A stretch of DNA of 64,000 nucleotides from Acetobacterium woodii (GTDB lineage: Bacteria; Bacillota; Clostridia; Eubacteriales; Eubacteriaceae), in the NCBI GenBank assembly GCA_016213825.1, contig JACQZP010000026.1, positions 186,001-250,000 of the forward strand, written 5' to 3'. Shown here piece after piece: positions 51,632-61,234 of this stretch (positions are counted from its first letter, which is position 1; each line of letters begins with the position of its first letter). The notes under the pieces were generated by a model. That model made no database searches and had not been told where the DNA came from. It worked only from the letters and a program-made list of their open reading frames with translations. The translations under genes were made by a program, and so were the position numbers.

Positions 51632-53656
51632 ATGGTAACGACACGGACAGCAGAAATTGCAGAGGGAATCTATTGGGTTGGGGGATGTGCCCAGGATGGG
51701 GGACTGCATTGTAACCCGTATCTGATTGTAGATGGGGATGAAGGCGTGCTCATTGATCCGGGGTCGGTATTGGATTTTGCAGACGTCTATGAAAATGTCT
51801 GCAGGATCATCCCTTTGGAGAAGATTAAATACGTGATTCTGCATCATCAGGATCCAGACTTTTGTTCGGCTGTGCCACTTTTTGAAAAAGCCGGGGCAAA
51901 ATTTGAGGTTGTCACGCATTGGCGAACCCAGACCTTGATTAAATACTACGGCATCCAGTCTGAATATTATATCATCAATGAAAACGAGTTTAAGCTCACC
52001 CTGGCATCTGGACGAACCCTGGGTTTTGTTTTGACACCCTATCTCCATTTCCCTGGTGCGTTCACTACCTATGACGGTCAAACGAAAATCCTCTTTACCA
52101 GCGATCTCTTTGGAGCGTTTTCCTATGAATGGAGCCTTTACGCCAAAGACGATTATCTGGAAAAAATGAAAACATTTCATGAACATTATATGCCATCCAA
52201 CAGTATTCTCCGGCCGGTGATGGAATTGTTTCTGGGGATGGATATTGCCATGATTGCTCCTCAGCATGGATCAATTATCAATCACAATATTGTTTCTTAT
52301 ATTAAAACACTCAGAGATCTGGAATGCGGCACCTTACTCAATCCCATCAAGCGGGATCTGGCAAAGTCCGGGGGGTATATGGCCATCTGCTCTACAGTTT
52401 TAAAACGACTGGGGTCGATTTTTAATCGGGATTCAGTGATGGAGGTGGTGGCAGATCTGGAAATAACACTGGACGAGAATTTGAATATTATCGATTATAG
52501 TGATACCGGTAATGTTTTGTGGAATATGATTTTTGAGCGGGTGCTGGCCAGAAAAGGTTTAACCTGGCTGATGGTGATTGAACCGCTAACAGAAACCCTA
52601 TCCAAAGAATATGATATTCCGATGCCGGATGTGTTTGAAAGCCATCTCAAAAAAGCCGAAGCTGAAGCGTCAACCCTCAATGAGCAGAACCGTTTGCTGA
52701 AAGATATCAATGCCCGGTTGGAATCCAGCGTTCAGGAATCCCAAAATAAACTGATCCGGTGTGAGATTACCGGGCTGTATAATTACAGTTTTTTTAAAAA
52801 TTATCTTGCCAGTGAAATCAACAGTATTCTTATCGATAAATCGGAACAGAATCCAGCTCTGATTATTATCAGTCTGGATAATCTTGAAAAAATTGAATAT
52901 CTTTATGGTCATGACGAGGTGGAAGAGGTTCAGCGGAATGTGGCGTTTATTTTGGAAAGCTTAAAAGAGGGGAATGAGGTATTATTTAAACTCCAGGGCT
53001 TTACCTTTGGCTTTTATATGCCCCAGACCTCCAAAGAAGCAGCCCAGGATTTTGCTGAAAAAATCAGAAATACGATTACCACCTCGGAAAAATTTATCGA
53101 AAGAATAACAGCTTCCATCGGTTTAGTCAGTCTTAGTGAGATCAGAGAAAAAGATGAATATACCGAAAAACTGGACGAAGCCTTCTATAGTGTTGTTGCC
53201 ATGCGCGTTAAAATCGCCAGAAATATGGGTAAAAACATTGTTTGCAGTCAGGCATTGATGGCAGAGTACCAGGATGAGATTGGAAAAATTCTGATTGTCG
53301 ATTCGGATGAAATTATGGTCGATGTCTTGAAAACTACTCTGGAAAACATTAATTATCAGGTAATAACTGCCAGTGATGGTCAGCAGGCGGTACAAATCGC
53401 CATAGAGGATAATCCAATGCTGATTATTTCCGAGGTGATGATTCCTAAAATGGATGGCTTTTTGTTCCGGGAAGAAATGCTGTCTCATTCCAATGCCAAT
53501 AAAATTCCGTTCATATATATATCCTATCTTAAGAATGATGATTCGGTTTTGCGCGCTTCCAGCCTGGGAGTGGAACACTATTTTAAAAAACCGTTCATGC
53601 TTTCGGAATTAATGGGGGTCATTCAGAATAAAATTAAAGGAGAATCGCGCAGATGA
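51632..53656 (+). CDS. ODP-like metallo-beta-lactamase/GGDEF/receiver fusion, putative oxygen or redox sensor
   Basis: The 674-residue protein has an N-terminal metallo-beta-lactamase domain (about 1-230) of the flavodiiron/ODP type. Metal ligand motifs are HHQDPD, LHFPG, TSDLFG and APQHGS. The motif HxDxD has Phe where flavodiiron proteins have the second His (HxExDH). A coiled linker (about 330-380) leads into a degenerate GGDEF-like domain (390-540, LQGFTFG instead of GGDEF) and a C-terminal receiver (about 550-670). The receiver phospho-acceptor position is Glu (ISEVMIPKMDG), so it may act as a permanently on or binding-only domain. The gene overlaps the synthase gene by four bases. GGAGGAAG precedes the ATG. 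Confidence 0.82.
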   Translation: MVTTRTAEIAEGIYWVGGCAQDGGLHCNPYLIVDGDEGVLIDPGSVLDFADVYENVCRIIPLEKIKYVILHHQDPDFCSAVPLFEKAGAKFEVVTHWRTQTLIKYYGIQSEYYIINENEFKLTLASGRTLGFVLTPYLHFPGAFTTYDGQTKILFTSDLFGAFSYEWSLYAKDDYLEKMKTFHEHYMPSNSILRPVMELFLGMDIAMIAPQHGSIINHNIVSYIKTLRDLECGTLLNPIKRDLAKSGGYMAICSTVLKRLGSIFNRDSVMEVVADLEITLDENLNIIDYSDTGNVLWNMIFERVLARKGLTWLMVIEPLTETLSKEYDIPMPDVFESHLKKAEAEASTLNEQNRLLKDINARLESSVQESQNKLIRCEITGLYNYSFFKNYLASEINSILIDKSEQNPALIIISLDNLEKIEYLYGHDEVEEVQRNVAFILESLKEGNEVLFKLQGFTFGFYMPQTSKEAAQDFAEKIRNTITTSEKFIERITASIGLVSLSEIREKDEYTEKLDEAFYSVVAMRVKIARNMGKNIVCSQALMAEYQDEIGKILIVDSDEIMVDVLKTTLENINYQVITASDGQQAVQIAIEDNPMLIISEVMIPKMDGFLFREEMLSHSNANKIPFIYISYLKNDDSVLRASSLGVEHYFKKPFMLSELMGVIQNKIKGESRR

Positions 53657-56600
53657 TAGAAACCTTTGAAATTTGGATCATCATTGGAATTTTGCTGTTG
53701 CTTGCCGATCTGCTAATTATTATGCGGTTAATCCGGGGAAGAGCGGAAAGCGATAAGAGCCTACTGTTAGCAGAAAACCAGAAAAACAAGCTACTGAACG
53801 TGGTCGCCGCTAGCTCAGACCAAACCGATGAGCGGGTGGAAATTGCCAATTACTGCCAAGTCAGCCAATTAGTACGATACGATAAACAGCTCAAAGAAAA
53901 CATTGCCAATTCAATTAATATTGATGACTTCGAAAAAAAATCACTCAAAGGTTTGAGATCTCACAATCTTACCAAAAAGGCCGAAGCCGCCTTGTATTTA
54001 GGCATCCTCAGCACTGAAAAAGCCCGGCTGGCTCTGGAAGCCGCCTTAGAAAGCGAAAAAAATAGTACCATCAAACTGTATATCGCCAACGGACTGACGG
54101 ATATCGGCAACCCAAAATCGTTAACGGTAATCACCAATTCACTCTTGAGTGAAAGTCGTTTTTACCGCAATAAGGTAAATATGCTGATTTCAGATTTTGG
54201 GGAAGCCTTTCACAATTTTCTCCCCGAAATTATTGATAGTCAGCGCATTGAATTTCAGGAACTGATTGTGGACTTTTCATCGGTTTATTTTTCCGAAACG
54301 CTGAAAAACTATCTGATTCAGCTTATCGACACTCGGAAAGAGACCATCGAATATCTGGAAAACTCATATGGAAGTGCCGGTGACAAACAATGCATTAACT
54401 GCGCCAACAGCAGACCATTGCCGGAAGGCGTCCAAATGGACTGTCGATATGAGGGAAATGTAGCGCCGGACTTTAGTTGTAAACACTATGAGTTGTTACC
54501 GGTGAGTGTAAACAGTGCGGCAGCCCATCACCAGCTGGTTATTAAAGCCTGCGAAATTGTCGCAGAGTATTATCCCAGGGTTCTGGATCAGGACCGATAT
54601 CTCTATTCCGACGATATCGAGATCAGAAATGCGGCGATGCATGCCCTAGCCAATTTTAAATCCACCGAAAAAATGGATAAACTACTGGGCTTTCTCAGGC
54701 AGGAAGAAACCGCCAGAGGCGCCATCAATGGTATCTCCAGTATGATTGAAAAAAATCGGGTTTATTTTAATCAGGTCATTACTGCTTTTTTTGAGGAAAC
54801 AGATCTCCGGGTAAAGAAAGATCTGGCTAATATTTTGTCACTGCGGATTGAATATTTTATTATGAAACTTACCCGAAAAAATAATGACGATGCCAAAAAA
54901 ATAATCGTTGAAATCATTCGTCAGGGTAGAACCAGTGAAGTCATCGACTTTCTCAATAAAAACAGGGACATCAATGTTGAAAATGAACTCATTGCCATTA
55001 TCAAAGAGGCGATGAATCAATCCGACGATTTAAAAAATGATTTTACCCGGTATTTAAATGAGCGGCTGGCAAAAAAATGCGGCCTTAAACAAGTCGCTGA
55101 GTCAACTAAAAGTGAACCGGCAAAACGGGATGAAAAACTGACCCGGCGACTGCTTTTTTTGTTGCTGGGAAGTTGTCTAATTGTGCCCATCATCTACTGT
55201 ATTCGTCATTGGAGTATTCTTTTTGTGATGCCCTTTACAGATCAGCTGGAGCTTTTTGTCATGGATTTTAATTACTACATTGCCTATTATGCCATGGCGG
55301 TTAATCTGATTTATTTAGTATTGCTGCTGTTTTCTTATATCAGTGTGCTCAGACAGGAGCGATTATGGAAGATTAAGGATATGTCCCTGCTGTTTAAGAA
55401 ACGGATGTTGCCCTCAATTTCGATAATTGCCCCGGCCTATAACGAAGAAAAGACCATCATTGAAAGTGCCAATTCGCTGCTGAATCTCAAGTACCCGGAG
55501 TATGAACTGATCATCATCAACGATGGTTCCAAAGATCAGACGTTAAATAACCTGATTCGCTATTATGACTTAAAGCGGGTTGATTATCTCTATGACAGTC
55601 GACTCAGTACCAAACCGATCCGGGGGATCTATCTGAATCGCTCCCGACCCCAGCTGATTGTAGTGGATAAAATAAGCGGTGGCAAGGCTGATTCACTTAA
55701 CGTCGGCATTAACATCGCCAGCAAAGAATATGTCTGCGGCATTGATGCCGATTCACTACTGGAAGATGATGCGCTAATCAAACTGGCATCATTAACTCTG
55801 GACGAAGAAACTGAAACCCCGGCATTAGGGGGAAATATAATGCCGATTAACGGGTGTACTGTTGATCACGGCCAGATTACTCAAAAAGGACTGGCCGAAA
55901 GCAAACTGGCTCGGTTTCAGACGATCGAATATATCCGCTCTTTTATGTCGGGCCGGTTGGGCTGGTCTTATTTTAACTGCTTGCTGATTATCTCTGGAGC
56001 TTTTGGACTTTTTCGAAAAGAACGGATCATCAATGTGGGGGGCTATCTCACCAGCAGTGGTAAATATAAAACCGATACAGTGGGCGAAGATATGGAATTG
56101 GTGGTGCGGATCAGTCGGCAGATGAAAGAAACCAAACGTCCCTTTCGGATTCTTTATGCTTATAATGCCAATTGCTGGACCGAGGTTCCCGAGGATATCA
56201 AAACCCTGAAAAAGCAACGCTACCGCTGGCATCGGGGTCTGATTGAGATTTTGACTTATCATCGAAAAATGATGTTTAACCCCAGCTACGGCCGAATTGG
56301 TACCATTGCCATGCCCTATTTTTATATTTTTGAAATGCTGGGTCCGCTTTTTGAGATTCAGGGATATCTGATGATTGTTTTATCGGCTTTTTTAGGGATT
56401 CTCAATGTAGAAATTGCCATTATTCTTTTTATTTCCATGGTTCTGATGGGGATTCTGGTTTCGGTATCTGCTTTGTTGATTTCCGAGAAAAACGGCAAGA
56501 ATTTTTCGCGAAAAGAATTGTGGATTTTGATCGTTTACGCCACCATTGAAAACTTTGGGGTGCGGCAATATTTCAGCCTCTGGCGCTTCGGCGGTTACAT

Positions 56601-56682
56601 TAACATGTTCAGAAAACCGCTGGGCTGGCAGAAAGCGGACCGAAAAGGCTTTGCTGGTAATGCCGAGCAGGTGACCTCATGA
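53653..56682 (+). CDS. HEAT-repeat/glycosyltransferase-2 membrane polysaccharide synthase
   Basis: The 1009-residue protein begins with a membrane helix (residues 4-26). A long HEAT-like helical repeat region follows (about 75-480), with a Cys-containing segment CINCANSRPLPEGVQMDC near 255-272. Then come two membrane helices and a GT2 domain (about 590-880) with SIIAPAYNEEKT, DGSKDQT, IDADS (DxD), GEDMEL and QRYRW (QxxRW). These are the hallmarks of processive synthases such as cellulose or poly-GlcNAc synthase. Membrane helices complete the C-terminus. The HEAT part may recruit partners. It overlaps both neighbours by four bases, so the three proteins are made together. Confidence 0.87.
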   Translation: MIETFEIWIIIGILLLLADLLIIMRLIRGRAESDKSLLLAENQKNKLLNVVAASSDQTDERVEIANYCQVSQLVRYDKQLKENIANSINIDDFEKKSLKGLRSHNLTKKAEAALYLGILSTEKARLALEAALESEKNSTIKLYIANGLTDIGNPKSLTVITNSLLSESRFYRNKVNMLISDFGEAFHNFLPEIIDSQRIEFQELIVDFSSVYFSETLKNYLIQLIDTRKETIEYLENSYGSAGDKQCINCANSRPLPEGVQMDCRYEGNVAPDFSCKHYELLPVSVNSAAAHHQLVIKACEIVAEYYPRVLDQDRYLYSDDIEIRNAAMHALANFKSTEKMDKLLGFLRQEETARGAINGISSMIEKNRVYFNQVITAFFEETDLRVKKDLANILSLRIEYFIMKLTRKNNDDAKKIIVEIIRQGRTSEVIDFLNKNRDINVENELIAIIKEAMNQSDDLKNDFTRYLNERLAKKCGLKQVAESTKSEPAKRDEKLTRRLLFLLLGSCLIVPIIYCIRHWSILFVMPFTDQLELFVMDFNYYIAYYAMAVNLIYLVLLLFSYISVLRQERLWKIKDMSLLFKKRMLPSISIIAPAYNEEKTIIESANSLLNLKYPEYELIIINDGSKDQTLNNLIRYYDLKRVDYLYDSRLSTKPIRGIYLNRSRPQLIVVDKISGGKADSLNVGINIASKEYVCGIDADSLLEDDALIKLASLTLDEETETPALGGNIMPINGCTVDHGQITQKGLAESKLARFQTIEYIRSFMSGRLGWSYFNCLLIISGAFGLFRKERIINVGGYLTSSGKYKTDTVGEDMELVVRISRQMKETKRPFRILYAYNANCWTEVPEDIKTLKKQRYRWHRGLIEILTYHRKMMFNPSYGRIGTIAMPYFYIFEMLGPLFEIQGYLMIVLSAFLGILNVEIAIILFISMVLMGILVSVSALLISEKNGKNFSRKELWILIVYATIENFGVRQYFSLWRFGGYINMFRKPLGWQKADRKGFAGNAEQVTS

Positions 56683-59600
56683 AGCTGAAATCAGTAGCAT
56701 TATGGTGCGTTGGGATTGGGTTGGTATTGTTTGGTATTTTTATCATGCCGTTTTTAATCTGGAACAATCTGGCATCCACGCCGATGAATGTCTGGGTAGT
56801 GGACAAAACTGTCCCGGATACGTCATATCGGGAACACAAGGGTCTGATGTGGGCCTTAAATAGTGAAAAAGTCGTCCTTGAAAGCACCGGGAATCCGTTG
56901 CGTTACGATGCCGATTATTTTGGAGTTTTCCCAAAATCGGATGCAGACTATGAGGTAAAGGAAATCCCTCAATCGATCGCAATGCCGGAGCTAATTTATC
57001 TGGCCGATACCGATGGCGTTTATCCCAGCGATTTTAACGGGACTGACAGCGACGCTGTTTATGCCGGCATTGCCCAGAAACCGTTGGTGGGAGATTTCAG
57101 CGAAAATGATCTGACCAGCATAAAAAACAATCTGGGCGGAGGCAATACCATTGTCGGCGAGTTTGACATCTGGGATGCTAACAGTCAACCGGAACTTCAG
57201 GATATTTTCCGGGTTTCTTTCACTGGCTGGAGTGGAAAGTATTTTGATGATCTCAAAAAAGATGTCGAAATTCCCGAAATCATTGTCAATAATTATCAAC
57301 AGCAAACCGGCAAAACCTGGGATTATACCGGCGGTGGTCTGGTGCTGGTGTCAAACAATAATGAGGTGCTGGTCTTAAAAGATCAGAAAGCACTCAAAAA
57401 AGATGGGATTAGTCTGTCTTTTGACACGGCCTATCAAGATGAATTTGGTGTGAGGGGCCGTTTTCCCTATGAACAGTGGTTTGATCTGGTTAAGTCCGAT
57501 GCGTCAGCCGAGACCCTGGCGACCTTAAATCTGGATGTTACCGAAACGGGAAAAACAGCCCTGGCTGAGTATGGGCTAACCACAAGCTATGCCGCCATAA
57601 CCCGGTCGGTTAATTCCCAAAACACTGCCTATTATTTTGCCGGAGACTTTGCCCAGATGGATTTCCCAGGAACGCTCTGGAATTATGCCGGGTTTTCCAC
57701 GATTAAGCAGCTATTTTCATTTGCCAACCCCAATGCTGACACTAAGTTTTACTGGGGCTGTTATGTGCCATTAATGCGGCAAATCATCAGTGAAATTAAA
57801 ACAAAACCGGAAATTTCGGTGGCGACCCAGGTGACCTCAGGTACCCAGATGAATGCCCGAACATCCGGCACAGGCTTCCAGGTTTTAGTCGATGGCAACT
57901 GGGAAGATTTTTATGCCAAAGGCGTGAATATCGGCTCCTCAGTTCCAGGGAAATGGTTTACCGAATTTTCTTATGATGAGGCACTGTACCTGAAATGGTT
58001 CGATCTGATTGGGGAAATGAATGCCAATACCATCCGGGTTTACACCCTGCTGCCGCCCCAGTTTTATTCGGCACTGGTGTATTATAACGAACATCATCCG
58101 GATAACAAACTCTGGCTCTATCAGGAAATATGGCCGGAAGAGAATCCGGCTGATCAAAACTATCTGGGAGCAAATTATAATACCACCTATCAGACTGAAA
58201 TAAAAATGGATCTCGACGCCATGCATGGTCACGCCACTATTCCAAAGCGGCTGGGGCGGGCCTATGGCAGCTATAACGCCGATGTATCTCCTTATATTGC
58301 GGGCTATCTGGTGGGACGGGAAATGGAACCCCAGGAGGTCATCAGCACCAATGAGCGAAATCCCGGTTTTGTTTTTAACGGCAATTACCTGTATACTGAA
58401 GCCAACGCCAGCCCCACCGAGGCCTGGCTGGCGATGAGTTGTGATTACGTGCTGCAATATGAAGAAGACACCTATCAGTGGCAACATCCGGTGGGGATTG
58501 TCAGCTGGCCAACCCTGGATCCAATTGAACACAATTCGGAATGGAACGAATCCGGCAACAAATCCCTGCAATATAATGATAAGGTATCGGTGGATATCAA
58601 TCATATTTCAACCCGCACAAAACTCCAGTCAGGGTTCTTCGGGGCCTATCATATTTACCCCAATTATCCAGATTTTATGAACAATGTGGCATCCTATGCC
58701 GATTATACTGATGAAGAGGGCAGCTTCCGTTATGGCGGTTACCTGCACGAATTTATCGCCGGTCATCAGAAATACCCGGCCATGGTGGCCGAATTCGGTT
58801 TGGCCACCGGGATGGGTAACGCCCACGAAAATCCCGATGGTTATAATCACGGCGGGCTGACAGAAGACGCTCAGGGGGATGGGATTGTTCGGATGATGAA
58901 AGCCATTCACAAAGAGGGTTATGCCGGTAGCATCATTTTTGAATGGACCGATGAGTGGGCCAAAAAGACCTGGATTACTGAACCGTATATTATTCCTTAT
59001 GAACGTAATCCCCTGTGGCATAACGGGGTCGATCCAGAACAGAATTATGGCATCTATGCCATGGAATCGGATCAGCCCGGTTCCCTGCCATACATTGTTG
59101 AGGATAATGGGGTTATTTCAAAGATGTCCCTGACGGCTGATGAAACCTATCTTCATATTGAACTGGATCTGGATCGGATCATTGATTTTTCCAAAGAAAA
59201 ACTGATCATCGGTCTGGATACCTATGACCGAAACCGGGGCAATATGAAGTATGGAACAGCGATCGCAACCGAGGCAGCTTCCGGTCTTGAATACATCATC
59301 GAATTGGGGGGAAGCAATGACGGTCAATTGCTGGTACAGCCGGGGTATAATGGAACCATCGGCAACCATGCCTCCACTTACTCGCCGGACGGCATCTTTG
59401 AAACCATGTCCATCCTTACCAACAAGGAAAATATTGCTGCTGATGGTACTAAAATTGAAGCAATAGTTCAAAATTTAAGCCAGTTGTCATTCGGATCGCT
59501 GGAAAATAATTCCCATAATCAGGTCCAGATTTCAGGTAAGACCGTATCCATCCGGATTCCCTGGACCCGAATTAATGTAACTGATCCGTCGATGATGCGG

Positions 59601-59852
59601 GTAGTGGATGACCCCCGGGTGATTCAGTCTCCCACCACCGACGAACTGCAGACGGTGATCACCGAAGGGATCTTGGCCAGCGGCGTCCTGGTGAACAAGG
59701 ACAGCAACCAGACCATCGCAACCATTGGGCTGGCCAATCAAAAGGCCTTTGTCTGGGAAAATTGGGATGTCCCCACCTACAAAGAACGGCTCAAAGACAG
59801 CTACACCATTATCAGCGACTATTTTAAGGTACCAGAAAGTAAATCGTTTTAG
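56679..59852 (+). CDS. Large membrane-anchored putative glycoside hydrolase of the EPS operon
   Basis: The 1057-residue protein has one N-terminal helix (about 5-27) and a large extracytoplasmic part. Residues 30-390 are of unknown type. The region 400-780 has TIM-barrel glycosidase features: KGVNIGSSVPG, MNANTIRVYTLLPP, GREMEPQE and MVAEFGLATG, where the last Glu is a candidate nucleophile. A C-terminal beta-rich segment (about 800-1040) may bind sugars. It resembles clan A-type hydrolases, exact family unrecognised. It could trim, anchor or release the polymer made by the preceding synthase. It is the last gene of the operon, with a family A repeat after it. Confidence 0.7.
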   Translation: MKLKSVALWCVGIGLVLFGIFIMPFLIWNNLASTPMNVWVVDKTVPDTSYREHKGLMWALNSEKVVLESTGNPLRYDADYFGVFPKSDADYEVKEIPQSIAMPELIYLADTDGVYPSDFNGTDSDAVYAGIAQKPLVGDFSENDLTSIKNNLGGGNTIVGEFDIWDANSQPELQDIFRVSFTGWSGKYFDDLKKDVEIPEIIVNNYQQQTGKTWDYTGGGLVLVSNNNEVLVLKDQKALKKDGISLSFDTAYQDEFGVRGRFPYEQWFDLVKSDASAETLATLNLDVTETGKTALAEYGLTTSYAAITRSVNSQNTAYYFAGDFAQMDFPGTLWNYAGFSTIKQLFSFANPNADTKFYWGCYVPLMRQIISEIKTKPEISVATQVTSGTQMNARTSGTGFQVLVDGNWEDFYAKGVNIGSSVPGKWFTEFSYDEALYLKWFDLIGEMNANTIRVYTLLPPQFYSALVYYNEHHPDNKLWLYQEIWPEENPADQNYLGANYNTTYQTEIKMDLDAMHGHATIPKRLGRAYGSYNADVSPYIAGYLVGREMEPQEVISTNERNPGFVFNGNYLYTEANASPTEAWLAMSCDYVLQYEEDTYQWQHPVGIVSWPTLDPIEHNSEWNESGNKSLQYNDKVSVDINHISTRTKLQSGFFGAYHIYPNYPDFMNNVASYADYTDEEGSFRYGGYLHEFIAGHQKYPAMVAEFGLATGMGNAHENPDGYNHGGLTEDAQGDGIVRMMKAIHKEGYAGSIIFEWTDEWAKKTWITEPYIIPYERNPLWHNGVDPEQNYGIYAMESDQPGSLPYIVEDNGVISKMSLTADETYLHIELDLDRIIDFSKEKLIIGLDTYDRNRGNMKYGTAIATEAASGLEYIIELGGSNDGQLLVQPGYNGTIGNHASTYSPDGIFETMSILTNKENIAADGTKIEAIVQNLSQLSFGSLENNSHNQVQISGKTVSIRIPWTRINVTDPSMMRVVDDPRVIQSPTTDELQTVITEGILASGVLVNKDSNQTIATIGLANQKAFVWENWDVPTYKERLKDSYTIISDYFKVPESKSF

Positions 59853-59859
59853 CTGTAAA

Positions 59860-60117
59860 TAGGTAATTGCTAAAGTGCGGTGAGCTTTGTGCCCAGTTTC
59901 GCACGAAACACCAGAAGAAATCGCGATGCGAATTTCTTCGAGGTCGCGGGCAGTCGCCAACTACAAGCAAGCTTGTGATTGGCTCGTTGCCTTCGCGAAT
60001 TTCTACACTGTACGGCGGACAGTTCGATGAACTGTTCGCCTACACGTTACGAAATTGTTTGTGGAAACTGCACCCAAAGCAACCATTGTTCGATATTTTT
60101 TAATTTCGCAAATGCCT
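59860..60117 (+). repeat. Family A repeat, long copy after the EPS operon
   Basis: A full-length copy starting TAGGTAATTGCTAAAGTGCG and ending TTTAATTTCGCAAATGCC. It carries the long insertion with GAAGAAATCGCGATGCGAAT and CAAGCTTGTGATTGGC. It is nearly identical to the copy at 17949-18205 over most of its length. It lies 8 bases after the glycosidase stop codon. Confidence 0.82.
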
Positions 60118-60163
60118 GGTTACATAGAAAAAGGAGTAGATGGCGTATTTATGGGCAGATTCG

Positions 60164-60192
60164 TTTACATCAAACAGGTTCTTCGCTATAAT
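60164..60192 (+). promoter_or_regulatory. Promoter of the 60.2 kb membrane protein gene
   Basis: TTTACA and TATAAT are separated by 17 bases. The words TTTACATCAAACA match a block of family A, so the promoter may be derived from a repeat fragment. Confidence 0.6.
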
Positions 60193-60222
60193 GAGAGAAA
60201 ATAATGAGCGTTTGAGGAGAAG

Positions 60223-60894
60223 ATGATGAAAACATTTAAGTACAGTACGATTGTGACCCTGATTCTGACGGTGTTGTCGGCCTTTGCGATTTTTGCTATC
60301 GACGATGTGATTCCCGATATACTCAATGACCCATTTAAAACGCACATCCTAAATAATCTGGACAACTATAATGCCTTTCTCTTTGGTATTTTCACGGGGT
60401 CACTAGTCAGCCTGATCGTGGCAGTGGTCGGCTATGCTTCTGAAAGAAGACGAATTATAGCCGAAATCTGGGATTCAGCCAGAAAACTAACCATTGACTT
60501 CAAGCTGCTGTTACTGGATAATATTGAATTCAAAGAGCTGACCAATGACAAACTTTTTATAATGATTGAAGAAAAGGAATTTAACCGGCAGGTTAGAGAA
60601 TGGTTAGGTTATCATAGCTCACCTTATATGATGAATCTCATGGAGTTGGATTTTTTCATAAATCGTGGAAAAAAAGCTGAAATGATTAATGGGCTGCAGG
60701 AAAATGTGGCCATTCTGAGGGAAGTAGTCGATGGCTTTATGAATGCCTTCTTGAATAAGCAATTAAATAATACCTATGGCGATGTGGACATTGAAAAATT
60801 GTTTGCGGTCATTACCAATCAGGATGAGCAAAAGGTGCTCGACGCCGTTCAGAACCGCTTGGATGAAATATTTAGTTTTCTAAATAAAAAATAG
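60223..60894 (+). CDS. Membrane protein of unknown function
   Basis: The 223-residue protein has two membrane helices (about 9-28 and 52-74), then a mainly helical cytoplasmic region. No domain recognised. A GAGGAGA site lies just before two consecutive ATG codons (60223 and 60226), either of which could start translation. A terminator follows. Confidence 0.6.
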   Translation: MMKTFKYSTIVTLILTVLSAFAIFAIDDVIPDILNDPFKTHILNNLDNYNAFLFGIFTGSLVSLIVAVVGYASERRRIIAEIWDSARKLTIDFKLLLLDNIEFKELTNDKLFIMIEEKEFNRQVREWLGYHSSPYMMNLMELDFFINRGKKAEMINGLQENVAILREVVDGFMNAFLNKQLNNTYGDVDIEKLFAVITNQDEQKVLDAVQNRLDEIFSFLNKK

Positions 60895-60904
60895 AATCGA
60901 TACA

Positions 60905-60945
60905 AAAGGCAGAAGTAAGTTTATCAATTTGCTGCTGCTTTTTTA
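60905..60945 (+). terminator. Probable terminator after the 60.2 kb gene
   Basis: AAAGGCAG pairs with CTGCTTTT (one G-T pair) and a T-run follows. Confidence 0.5.
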
Positions 60946-61118
60946 GTATTTAATGCTTAAATTCAAAGTTTGAAGGATTGGGATTAATTATCCAAACAAG
61001 TTGGAATTTGAATTTGTTTTAAATTGAAATTATAGGGTAAAATTTAATACAAAGGATGGTCTTATTAATTATCAAAAAGGATGTTATACTTAAACATGGT
61101 CAATCGGATCTTGTTTTT

Positions 61119-61203
61119 TAGGCAATTGCGGAACTTATAAACGACGAACAATAATTGCTTTGTGTGAAACTGTACACAACACTCAGAGTACTTTCGCAAT
61201 TTC
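61119..61203. repeat. Family A repeat, internally deleted copy
   Basis: An 85-base stretch begins TAGGCAATTGCGGAAC and ends ACTTTCGCAATTTC, so both ends are family-like while the interior is nearly all missing (remnant TGAAACTGTACA). The remaining intergenic DNA from 60946 holds an extended -10 like box (TGTTATACT, near 61083) that could serve the lipoprotein gene. Confidence 0.55.
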
Positions 61204-61234
61204 AATGTTTTTTTTGAAAGGGAGGAAAATACAA

